A stretch of 18,234 nt of DNA, taken from Erysipelotrichaceae bacterium (GTDB lineage Bacteria; Bacillota_I; Bacilli_A; Erysipelotrichales; Coprobacillaceae). Location: contig JAJQDJ010000256.1 of the NCBI GenBank assembly GCA_021202205.1, forward strand, positions 1-18,234, given 5' to 3'. This document shows, piece by piece, positions 7,739 through 14,903 of this stretch; within the stretch, counting starts at the first letter, position 1; each line of letters starts with the position of its first letter. The notes under the pieces were generated by a model that saw nothing but the letters and a program-made list of their open reading frames with translations, did no database searches and had not been told where the DNA came from. The position numbers and the translations under genes were made by a program.

Positions 7739-8764
7739 ATGGAACATAAAAGAAGAAAACGTTATAAGGGTAAATATCCTAAGAAATATGATGAAAAATA
7801 TAAAGAACTCAATCCCGATAAATATCCAGAGACAATAAATAAGGTAATCAGTAAAGGGAGTACACCTGTAGGTATGCATATACCTATTATGGTCAATGAA
7901 ATATTAGAATTCTTTGATATTCAAGAAGGTCAAATAGGGTTGGATTGTACATTGGGTTATGGTGGACATACATTGAAGATGTTAGAAATACTCAATCATA
8001 CTGGCCATTTGTATGCATTGGATATTGATTCAATAGAAAGTGAAAAGACAAAACAAAGACTCATTGATAAAGGTTATAATGAAGATTATTTAAGTATTAT
8101 TCATTGTAATTTTAAAGATATAGATAAAGTATCAAATGAAGTTGGATTGTTTGATTTTGTTTTAGCAGATTTAGGTGTTTCATCGATGCAGATTGATAAT
8201 CCTGAGCGTGGCTTTTCCTATAAAAAAGAAGGACCATTAGATTTAAGACTAAATCCCAATGCAGGCGTCTCAGCTTCACAGCTATTACAAGAATTATCCA
8301 TGGATGAAATTGAAACCATCCTTATAGAAAATGCCGATGAACCCTATGCCAAGGAAATAGCTAGAAACATCTATTCCTACAACAAATCCTCAACAATCAC
8401 AACAACCACTCAACTAACAAAAATAATAGAAAAAACCTTATCAAAACATACAAAGGATGAAGTTAAAAAATCATGTGCCAGAGTATTTCAGGCATTACGT
8501 ATTGAAGTGAACAAAGAATTTGATGCTTTGGAACAGCTTATGGATAAATTACCTTTTGTATTAAAACCAAATGGTAAGGTAGTTATATTAACATTCCATT
8601 CTGGTGAAGATCGTATTGTTAAGAAAGCTTTTAAAGAAATGAAAAACCTGGGTGTATATAGCGATGTATCACGTAAGGTCATACGTGCCTCCAAAGAGGA
8701 ATGCTATACCAATCCTCGTGCCAAATCCACAAAGATGCGTTGGACTATTAGAAGTGAAGAATAA
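7739..8764 (+). CDS. rsmH: 16S rRNA (cytosine1402-N4)-methyltransferase, RsmH family, stand-alone long form
   Basis: RsmH transfers a methyl group from S-adenosylmethionine to N4 of C1402 in the decoding centre of 16S rRNA. From ATG 7739 (ribosome site GGTGAAG) the protein has 341 residues. Residues 1-45 are a strongly basic extension (HKRRKRYKGKYPKKYDEKYK) not present in the usual cell-wall-cluster RsmH. The core starts at MHIPIMVNEIL. The SAM-binding motif is LDCTLGYGGHT (68-78), followed by LYALDID, then VLADLGVSSMQIDNPERGFS (141-160), GPLDLRLNP and the C-terminal FHSGEDRIVKKAF. The usual family form of that last motif is FHSLEDRIVK. All key family motifs are intact. The gene stands alone, with no mraZ, ftsL or pbp neighbours, so it is probably a second RsmH-type gene; a different rRNA position or regulatory use is possible. 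Confidence 0.88.
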   Translation: MEHKRRKRYKGKYPKKYDEKYKELNPDKYPETINKVISKGSTPVGMHIPIMVNEILEFFDIQEGQIGLDCTLGYGGHTLKMLEILNHTGHLYALDIDSIESEKTKQRLIDKGYNEDYLSIIHCNFKDIDKVSNEVGLFDFVLADLGVSSMQIDNPERGFSYKKEGPLDLRLNPNAGVSASQLLQELSMDEIETILIENADEPYAKEIARNIYSYNKSSTITTTTQLTKIIEKTLSKHTKDEVKKSCARVFQALRIEVNKEFDALEQLMDKLPFVLKPNGKVVILTFHSGEDRIVKKAFKEMKNLGVYSDVSRKVIRASKEECYTNPRAKSTKMRWTIRSEE

Positions 8765-8840
8765 TTTTTCTTGTTTTGTAAATAAGAGATAATATTCAAT
8801 AAATATGATATAAATATAACTTAGATTGAGGGGTTATCAA

Positions 8841-9479
8841 ATGAAGAATTATAAACAATTGGTTGCCATGCTTATTTTAGTTGCATGTAATGGTGCAGCT
8901 TGTGCTTTGTCAATGAAAGCAGCAGTTGGAGTTGGCGCATGGGATGCCGTAGCACAATTAACAAGCAATATTACAGGAATACAAGCTGGAACATGTGGAT
9001 TTGTATTTAATAGTTTGTGTGTTTTAGGAGAATTGGTTATTTTAAGAAAGAATTTTAAGATTAATAACTTTCTCCAATTAGTAGTTAGTTTCTAATTTGG
9101 ATATGTTGTAAATTTCGTATTGTATACTGTATTGGTATTTGATATCAATTCATATGTTGTAAGAATTATATGCTTGGCTTTAGCTTATGTATTAATGGCT
9201 ATATTTGTAGGTGGCTTGATGGAATTAAATATTATTACGTTTGCCTTGGAGGGATTCTGTAAAGAATTATCCAAAGTCACACATTTTGAGTTCACTCATA
9301 TTAGACAAAGCGTTGATGTCATTTGTATAGTATTGGTTATATTGGTTTGTGTTTTAACAAATCAAACATGGACTGTTAGAGAAGGTACAATTATAGCCAT
9401 GCTTATATATTCACTATGTCTTAAAATAGCCATGCAATATGGACATAAAATATTTCTTAAAATGGGATTAATTGATTAA
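8841..9479 (+). pseudogene. YczE/YitT-like multi-pass membrane protein, split by an in-frame TAA
   Basis: ATG 8841 (ribosome site GAGGGG, 8829-8834) opens a frame of 212 codons with one internal stop, TAA 9093-9095. Before it are 84 residues with two to three membrane segments (LVAMLILVACNGAACALS; GIQAGTCGFVFNSLCVLGELVIL). After it the same frame runs on (FGYVVNFVLYTVLVF..., then ALAYVLMAIFVGGLM and CIVLVILVCVL) to TAA 9477-9479. The conserved-looking GVGAWDAVAQLTSNITGI and the total length of about 212 fit the YczE/YyaS group of membrane proteins, whose role is unknown (transport is often assumed). C-to-T in CAA or T-to-A in TTA would explain the TAA. The second half has no obvious ribosome site for a separate start. 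The gene is likely inactive as sequenced. Confidence 0.7.
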
Positions 9480-9489
9480 TCCCATTTTT
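9459..9489 (+). terminator. Terminator hairpin overlapping the end of the YczE-like gene
   Basis: A perfect 14-bp stem AAAATGGGATTAAT / ATTAATCCCATTTT (9459-9472 with 9475-9488) has a minimal loop and a T tail (9485-9489). The stop codon (9477-9479) lies inside the hairpin. Its descending arm also supplies the -35 box of the next promoter. Confidence 0.85.
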
Positions 9490-9500
9490 AATACTATAAT
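9472..9500 (+). promoter_or_regulatory. Promoter of the DUF4186-GNAT pair
   Basis: TTGATT (9472-9477), a 17-base spacer and TATAAT (9495-9500). The -35 lies inside the preceding terminator hairpin. Transcription should start near 9507, only a few bases before the start codons. The last 16 bases (9485-9500) recur exactly at 16933-16948. Confidence 0.7.
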
Positions 9501-9510
9501 GTAGTTAGTG

Positions 9511-9900
9511 ATGCGTATGAATGAAAAAGGAAAAAAACTAATTGATTATAAACTCAATGCTTTATCTCAATCAAAATTTAGAAGTAGTTTTCATTTAAAA
9601 GAAAAAGATATTCAATATTGTTATGATAAAGGATTAGATGTTATAGAAAGCCATGCAAGAGACTTTATTGTCCAAAGATTAGCACCTGCTTATATACCCA
9701 ATGATGGCAAACAAACACCAATGAAATCTCATCCTGTCTTTATTGCCCAACATGCGACAGCGACATGTTGCAGAGGCTGTTTGTATAAGTGGCATAAGAT
9801 AGAAAAAGGTGTTGAATTGAATCAAAAGCAACAGGATTTTGTAGTAAGAATAATTATGGAATGGATAAAGAAAGAAATTGATCGTTATGAAAACATATGA
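9511..9900 (+). CDS. DUF4186 family protein
   Basis: The product has 129 residues if read from ATG 9511; ATG 9517 (127 residues) or GTG 9508 are also possible. It begins with a basic helical part (LIDYKLNALSQSKFRSSFHL) and contains the family's conserved core HPVFIAQHATATCCRGCLYK followed by WHKIEKGVELNQKQQDFVV. The CCRGC cysteines with the preceding His residues look like a metal or iron-sulphur ligand set, but no biochemical function is established. No Shine-Dalgarno site precedes any of the starts, and the predicted transcription start is at about 9507, so the mRNA may be nearly leaderless. The stop TGA 9898-9900 overlaps the acetyltransferase gene by 14 bases, so the two are co-translated. 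Confidence is high for the family and lower for the exact start. Confidence 0.8.
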   Translation: MRMNEKGKKLIDYKLNALSQSKFRSSFHLKEKDIQYCYDKGLDVIESHARDFIVQRLAPAYIPNDGKQTPMKSHPVFIAQHATATCCRGCLYKWHKIEKGVELNQKQQDFVVRIIMEWIKKEIDRYENI

Positions 9901-10351
9901 AATTATTGATGGTAGTGATTATCTAGAAGATATTAAGAAATTGATTATCATATATACAAAAGAACTTAACAGGGATTTGTCGTTTCAAAATTTAGACAAG
10001 GAATTAAGTGATCTAAAAGAAAAATATGTTTATCCTCATGGTCGTATCTTAGCTGCTAAAGTTAATAATAAGATTGTTGGTTGTGTAGCTTATTATCGTT
10101 TTAGAGCATATCAATGTGAAATGAAACGTTTGTATGTATTAAAAGAATATCGACATTTAGGTATTGGACAAGCGTTGGTGAATGCGTTACTCATACTAGC
10201 AAAACAAGATGACTATAAAGAAATGGTGTTGGATACCATAACACCGCTAACATCTGCTATTCATCTTTATCAGCATTTAGGATTTCAAGAATGTGATGCT
10301 TATTATCATAATCCTATGGATGATGTTATCTATATGAAGAAAGAACTTTGA
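9887..10351 (+). CDS. GNAT family N-acetyltransferase
   Basis: This 154-residue protein (start ATG 9887; an in-frame TTG 9878 is less likely) has the GNAT fold: strand GRILAAKVNNKIVGCVAYY (motif D), MKRLYVLKEYRHLGIGQALV (motif A with the acetyl-CoA pyrophosphate loop R-x-x-G-I-G-Q-A), then MVLDTITPLTSAIHLYQHLGFQECDAYY (motif B, with the usual A-x-x-L-Y-x-x-x-GF). It would move an acetyl group from acetyl-CoA to an amine; the substrate cannot be told. It is the second gene of the DUF4186 operon, and its stop lies inside a terminator hairpin. The 3' part (10065 to about 10347) has a decayed near-identical copy at 16944-17227. Confidence 0.88.
   Translation: MKTYEIIDGSDYLEDIKKLIIIYTKELNRDLSFQNLDKELSDLKEKYVYPHGRILAAKVNNKIVGCVAYYRFRAYQCEMKRLYVLKEYRHLGIGQALVNALLILAKQDDYKEMVLDTITPLTSAIHLYQHLGFQECDAYYHNPMDDVIYMKKEL
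10065..10347 (+). repeat. Left copy of a direct repeat of about 280 bp (GNAT 3' half) bracketing the PTS operon
   Basis: This segment matches 16944-17227 at roughly nine bases in ten by eye, in the same orientation and 6879 bases apart. Long identical stretches include the codons for NALLILAKQD and YYHNPMDDVIYMKK. The whole amidohydrolase-PTS-LysR operon lies between the two copies. Confidence 0.85.
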
Positions 10352-10365
10352 AAAGGTTCTTTTTT
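10340..10365 (+). terminator. Terminator after the GNAT gene
   Basis: AAAGAAC (10340-10346) pairs with GTTCTTT (10356-10362), extended inward by TTT with AAG around a GAA loop, and followed by T residues. The GNAT stop (10349-10351) is in the upper stem and loop. Confidence 0.8.
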
Positions 10366-10404
10366 ATTTATGCATTTTGAGAATAAATGGGGCCGTAATT
10401 CGAA

Positions 10405-10434
10405 TTGCTAACGGTGTGAGAAAAGTAATAAAAT
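10405..10434 (+). promoter_or_regulatory. Likely promoter of the amidohydrolase-ceramidase-PTS operon
   Basis: TTGCTA (10405-10410), 18 bases, TAAAAT (10429-10434). Transcription would start near 10441, just before the strong ribosome site AAAGGAGGAGG (10445-10455) of the first gene. Since the previous gene is terminated, a promoter is needed here. No clear operator or CRE box is seen. Confidence 0.5.
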
Positions 10435-10460
10435 AAGATTGTAGAAAGGAGGAGGTCAAA

Positions 10461-11498
10461 ATGGCAATTGATACTAATGTATATTGGTTTGATGAGAACA
10501 TATTTAAGGATAAAGATTTAGCTGAAAGATTTTTATCAGAAATGCCAGAATATTATGATATTCATGGATACATGCAAGAAACACCTTCTGGTTTAAAACA
10601 AATTGTTATCGAAAAACCAACTGGTTATCAAAATCTAAACTATATTCAAAATGATTACATACTTGAAACCATGCTTGCTGATATGGATCAATCTGGTATT
10701 GAAAAATCAGTTTTGAAATTACCAGGATGTCATGAGTGGATGAGTTTGGATATGTGTAAGAGATTTAATGATGGTATGTATCGATATGCTAAAGAAAGTC
10801 ACGGCTGATTAGTTCCTTTAGCGGTTGTACCACCATATGCATCTCAAGCTGTTTTTGATGAGTTAGATCGTTGTTTTAATGAATTAGGCATGAAAGGAAT
10901 TCAAATGTGTGCTCATTATGGAGATAAGTATTTGGATTCAGAAATATTTGCTGCATTCTTTAAAAAATTGAATGAAAGAGAAGTTACTGTTTATGTTCAT
11001 CATACCCCTGTACCTGTTGAATATAATAGTCTGTATGATTACAATAATTTAAGACGTTCTTATGGTCGTTGTGTGGATCAAACAACGGCTATCTGTAGAG
11101 AATTATTTAGTGGATTTTTTGATAAATATCCAAATTTAACTTTTGTTCATTCATTCTTGGGTGGTGGCTTTTTTGCCATTGCTACGATGATGTTCCCAAA
11201 ACAATCTAAGTCAAATGAAGCTGTTCAAAGATTTGAAACAAATCAAACAAATATATTCGATCAATTTAAGAAACATATTTATTTCGAAACATCCCATGCC
11301 CAACCTTGGTGTGAAGATTGTTTGGAATGTGCTGTCAAAGTATTAGGTGCTGATCATATTATTTATGGTTCATCATATCCTGTTAGAAAAGAATGGATGA
11401 CTGGTGGCGTAGAATTTATTGAAAAATTAAACATCAGTGATGAAGACAAACAACTTATTTTATGTGATAATGCTAAGAGAATTTATAAAATAGATTAA
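10461..11498 (+). pseudogene. Amidohydrolase-fold (TIM-barrel, amidohydrolase 2 type) protein, split by an in-frame TGA
   Basis: The frame from ATG 10461 (AAGGAGGAGG, 6 bases upstream) to TAA 11496-11498 would give 345 residues and is interrupted only by TGA 10806-10808. It reads SHG, stop, LVPLAVVPPYAS; relatives usually have Arg here (G-R-x-x-x-L-A-x-x-P), and CGA to TGA explains it. Downstream are ELGMKGIQM, YVHHTPVPV, FVHSFLGGGFF and YGSSYPV, the usual barrel strands of the PF04909 group, which cut C-N or C-C bonds (hydrolysis or decarboxylation) with a metal. The metal set is unusual: the N-terminal H-x-H is N-x-Y (IDTNVYW) and the late G-S-D is G-S-S (11367-11375). It is the first gene of the operon, 16 bases before the ceramidase-like gene. 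A restart at ATG 10890 would give a barrel lacking its first third. Confidence 0.75.
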
Positions 11499-11514
11499 GA
11501 GAGAGGGGTATGTT

Positions 11515-12786
11515 ATGTTACACACATTAAAAGCTGGGGCGGGTAAATCAACATTAATATTTCCAAAAAATTTCTTCCCGATTGAAAATTACATAGCTGT
11601 TCATCATGATTTACATGTTAGAGTCCTGCTTATTGAATCAAATGCGAAATTTGTCATTGTATCTTTAGAGATGACATCTATACAACAATATGAAATAGAA
11701 GCATTAAAAGAATTAATATCAACAAATATAAATATTAGCAAGGAACAAGTTTGGATTTGTGTTACACATACCTTTTCTTCTCCACATCTAAGATCAATCA
11801 ATGCTTTAGAAAAGGATCCATCATTAAAAGAAAAAAATGATATGTATCAAAAAATCTTAGAAGATTGTACATTAGATGCTTTACATCAAGCTATAGACAA
11901 TCTTCAGGAAGCATCTCTAGGAGTTGGTAATGGTTACTGTTCAGTTAATGTGAATCGTGATGTGAGTACACCACAAGGATGGTGGATTGGCATGAACGAT
12001 TTGGGTCCATCGGATAAATCAGTACCAATTGTTAGATTTGATGATAAATATCATCATCCTATCGCTATATTATATAGTTATGATGTTCAATCATCTATTA
12101 TGGATGGATCTACTTTAGAATCAGGATACAAGGAAGTCACAAGTGACTTAACAGGTATAGCTTGTCAAATGATTGAAGAACAATATGATAACTGTGTTGC
12201 TTTATATGTTGTTGGTGCAGCTGCTGATCAAGCACCAATATTTAAAACAAAACACAACATTATCGATCGTTTTGGTTATATCCATGAAAAAGATATTCAA
12301 GATAAAGGATTTACTTTTGTTGAAGCTTTGGGTGAAAAATTAGCAAATCAGATTATTATCGCTAATGAAAAAATTACAACACGTATTCATGATGAAAAAT
12401 TAGATATATCGAGTTTTAATATCACTTTAGAAGGTCAAAAAATACCTGCTAATATGAGAGATATTAAACCAACACAAAATTATGTCTATGAACCAGATAT
12501 TGATCGTTCTTTAAAAGTAGAAGTGGTTATTTTAAATCATTTGGCTATTATTGGAGTTACTCCAGAATTATCAAGTGTCACTGCTGAGACACTAAAGAAA
12601 AAATCACCATTCCCGATGACTATGGTATTCACTTTGGTGAATGGTGGATCAAAATACATGAGTGATGCGACTTCGTACGATCGTTATACTTATGAAGCGA
12701 TGAATTCAATGTATGCAAGAGGATCTGCAGAAAAATTTATCAATGATACAGTTAAATATTTAGAAGAAAGGATGGATGACAAATGA
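11515..12786 (+). CDS. Neutral ceramidase-like protein A (cytoplasmic)
   Basis: The 423-residue protein starts at ATG 11515 behind GAGAGAGGGG. It follows the N-terminal domain of the neutral/alkaline ceramidase family (PF04734): an opening AGAGKSTLIFP segment, AKFVIVSLEMTSI, the signature VTHTFSSPH (relatives have THTHSGP), YSYDVQSSIMDG with SDLTGIA, GAAADQAP, and the late LNHLAIIGVTPELSS that corresponds to the carboxylate-bearing strand. Family members cut the amide of N-acyl compounds using a zinc ion. Here the second His of the THTH motif is Phe, and the position equivalent to the His in A-V-H is Gln (DVQ), so zinc binding may be impaired. It has no signal peptide, unlike secreted ceramidases, so a cytoplasmic substrate is expected. 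The stop overlaps the next gene as ATGA, indicating coupled translation with paralogue B. Intact. Confidence 0.72.
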   Translation: MLHTLKAGAGKSTLIFPKNFFPIENYIAVHHDLHVRVLLIESNAKFVIVSLEMTSIQQYEIEALKELISTNINISKEQVWICVTHTFSSPHLRSINALEKDPSLKEKNDMYQKILEDCTLDALHQAIDNLQEASLGVGNGYCSVNVNRDVSTPQGWWIGMNDLGPSDKSVPIVRFDDKYHHPIAILYSYDVQSSIMDGSTLESGYKEVTSDLTGIACQMIEEQYDNCVALYVVGAAADQAPIFKTKHNIIDRFGYIHEKDIQDKGFTFVEALGEKLANQIIIANEKITTRIHDEKLDISSFNITLEGQKIPANMRDIKPTQNYVYEPDIDRSLKVEVVILNHLAIIGVTPELSSVTAETLKKKSPFPMTMVFTLVNGGSKYMSDATSYDRYTYEAMNSMYARGSAEKFINDTVKYLEERMDDK

Positions 12787-14903
12787 ATATAGGATATGCA
12801 AGATGTTGTATTTCTCCAACAAAAGAAGAGTTTTACTTAATAGGATATAGAGCAGAGAATAGAATGCATCCTGCGAGTGGTATCCATGATGATATTTATA
12901 TGAATGCATTATTATTTGAAAATAATGGAAAACAGGAATTTGTGTTATCTGCTGATGTCTTAGAATTTGAAGAAGATATGGTTGAAGATGTCAAAACACT
13001 TATGGCTGATAAATATCATATAGAAAGAGATGCTATCTTACTTTGTGCCACTCATGATCATTCATCTATTGTATCTTATCATAAAAGCTGGTATACAAAA
13101 AAATTCGATCAAGAATATTATGATTTCTTTGTTAATAGTATGATGCAATGCTATGAAAATTGTATAGATAATAAACAAGAAGCAACAGCCAAATATGGTA
13201 AGAAGATTATTACAGGATATTTTAGTAATCGTGTTCATGAAGGTGAATTGGCTGATAATGAAGTAATTGTTTTGAAATTCTTTGATAAGCAAGGAAGACC
13301 TTTTGCAGGTATTGTTAATTGGGCAGTTCATTCAACAGTTATCAGACCAGGTAATACTTATTTATCTGCAGATTTTGAGGGTAGCGTTAGCAATAAGCTT
13401 TATGATGATTTTGGTTTTTATCCAGCTATGATTGTTGGAGCTGCTGGAGATTGTAGTAATCACTTTGATCGTCAAGGCAAAGGTTTTGAAGAATTGGAAC
13501 GTGTTTCTAGTGGCGTAGCTAAGGAAATAGCACAAATTGATGTAGATAAAGAAGTTGAATTAGGGGATATATCTTATCAAACATTGTTCCATACTATTCA
13601 TCATCATATGGAATTTGTACATGCTGAAATACAAGATGAAATTGATAAGTATGAAAAAAAGTTAGAAAAAGAAACAGATCCAATACAAATAGAATTTATT
13701 CAACATGAAATTGAAGATTTATCAAAAACATTCAATATTCATTCATTTCATTTAGATGCCAAGGGTTGGGTATTCCAATTAGGGAAATTGCAATTATTTG
13801 CATTCCCAGGTGAATTAGGATCAGCATTTGGTATTCAATTAAAAGAGAGTTATGAAGATTTAGCCATTATTAGTGGCTATACAAATGGATACTATGAATA
13901 TTTCTTGCCAGCAAGCGAATATGGTTTATCATTTGAAACGGTAGGCTGCCGTGTGCCTAAAGGGGAACCAGAAAAAATGATAGAGAAGTATATTCAAGTA
14001 TCACAATCATTAAAAAAAATAGAGAGAGGTTTAAATATGGCAAAAGCAAAAATTGTTGCCCCTGTAACAGGGAAATGCTTAGATATAAGTGAAATTCCTG
14101 ATCAGTTATTTGCGAGCAAAGCTATGGGTGAAGGCGTAGCCTTAAGATATGAAGGCGATACGATTTATTCACCTTGTGATGGTAGTGTAACTGTTGTTGC
14201 ACAAACAAAGCATGCAATAGGTTTAACAAGCAATGAAGGTTTAGAAGTTCTTATTCACGTTGGTGTTGAAACAGTCAACTTAGGTGGAAAAGGTTTTGAA
14301 AGCCTTGTTAATGTTGGTCAAAATGTAAAGGTTGGAACACCTTTATTAAAAATCGATCGTGCATTTGTGAAAGAAAACAATATAGATCTTATTACTGCAA
14401 TGGTACTTACAAATGGTGCTGAATTTGATGTGTCATTGAGTAATGTTAATAGTGATATTCAACAAGGAAATACGTGTCTTGTTACTTATGAAGGTAAAAA
14501 ACAAGAAAAAAAGAAGGAAAAAGGTATGAAATATCAAGAATTATGTGAGACAATATTAGAAAACGTAGGTGGAAAAGATAATATTATATCAGTCACTCAC
14601 TGTATCACTCGTTTACGTTTTAAATTAAAGGATGAAAGTAAAGCTAATACAAAAGTATTAGAAAAAACAAAGGGTGTTATTCAAATTATTTCAACTGGTG
14701 GACAATATCAAGTTGTTGTAGGAACTGCTGTTGATGATATTTATGATCAATTCTTACAAATTGCTGGTATAAGTGCAGATGAAGGTGCAAGTAATAATGA
14801 AGCCCAAGAGAATACAGCTAGTGATCCAATCTCTAGATTCTTGATCCTAATGACAGGTATTTTCCAGCCATTGTTATCATTATTGGCTGCTAGTGGTGAT
14901 TAA
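12783..14903 (+). CDS. Neutral ceramidase-like protein B fused in frame to PTS EIIA and EIIB (706 residues), probably three genes joined by A-run changes
   Basis: As sequenced this is one ORF from ATG 12783 to TAA 14901-14903. Residues 1-418 are a second ceramidase-like domain with better-kept motifs than protein A: CATHDHSSI, GIVNWAVHST, YLSADFEG, VGAAGDCSN and LFAFPGELGS. Residues 419-580 are a glucose-type EIIA (APVTGKCLDIS, KHAIGLTSNEGLEVLIHVGVET, with the phosphorylated His in VLIHVG and the partner His in KHAIGL). From residue 582 follows EIIB with its phosphorylated Cys in THCITRLRFKL, then the first helix of EIIC before the frame is lost. Two ATGs inside the ORF (14037 and 14526) start exactly at the domain starts and have ribosome sites. 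Removing one A from the preceding run (14012-14019 or 14506-14512) creates a natural gene end (TAG 14020, or an ATGA overlap). Separate genes are therefore the likely original state; a real fusion or slippage is the alternative. Confidence 0.75.
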   Translation: MNIGYARCCISPTKEEFYLIGYRAENRMHPASGIHDDIYMNALLFENNGKQEFVLSADVLEFEEDMVEDVKTLMADKYHIERDAILLCATHDHSSIVSYHKSWYTKKFDQEYYDFFVNSMMQCYENCIDNKQEATAKYGKKIITGYFSNRVHEGELADNEVIVLKFFDKQGRPFAGIVNWAVHSTVIRPGNTYLSADFEGSVSNKLYDDFGFYPAMIVGAAGDCSNHFDRQGKGFEELERVSSGVAKEIAQIDVDKEVELGDISYQTLFHTIHHHMEFVHAEIQDEIDKYEKKLEKETDPIQIEFIQHEIEDLSKTFNIHSFHLDAKGWVFQLGKLQLFAFPGELGSAFGIQLKESYEDLAIISGYTNGYYEYFLPASEYGLSFETVGCRVPKGEPEKMIEKYIQVSQSLKKIERGLNMAKAKIVAPVTGKCLDISEIPDQLFASKAMGEGVALRYEGDTIYSPCDGSVTVVAQTKHAIGLTSNEGLEVLIHVGVETVNLGGKGFESLVNVGQNVKVGTPLLKIDRAFVKENNIDLITAMVLTNGAEFDVSLSNVNSDIQQGNTCLVTYEGKKQEKKKEKGMKYQELCETILENVGGKDNIISVTHCITRLRFKLKDESKANTKVLEKTKGVIQIISTGGQYQVVVGTAVDDIYDQFLQIAGISADEGASNNEAQENTASDPISRFLILMTGIFQPLLSLLAASGD
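14021..14039 (+). promoter_or_regulatory. Buried ribosome site and start codon of PTS EIIA
   Basis: AGAGAGAGG (14021-14029), seven bases, then ATG 14037, ideal Shine-Dalgarno spacing, placed at the exact start of the EIIA domain (MAKAKIVAPVTG). The A8 run just upstream (14012-14019) would give TAG at 14020 with one A fewer, ending the ceramidase-like gene as SQSLKK. Confidence 0.65.
14511..14528 (+). promoter_or_regulatory. Buried ribosome site and start codon of PTS EIIBC
   Basis: AAGAAGGA (14511-14518) lies seven bases before ATG 14526, where the EIIB domain begins (MKYQELCETIL). With one A fewer in the run 14506-14512 the EIIA frame would end in TGA 14527-14529, a four-base ATGA overlap typical of coupled genes. 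Confidence 0.6.

Noticed and set aside
3992..10808. Stop-codon reassignment (TAA, TAG or TGA read as an amino acid)
   Set aside because: All three stops occur inside frames, and all three also end intact genes at proper places here (for example TAA for RpiR and LysR, TGA for DUF4186 and GNAT, TAG for the tail protein). No single reassignment explains this.
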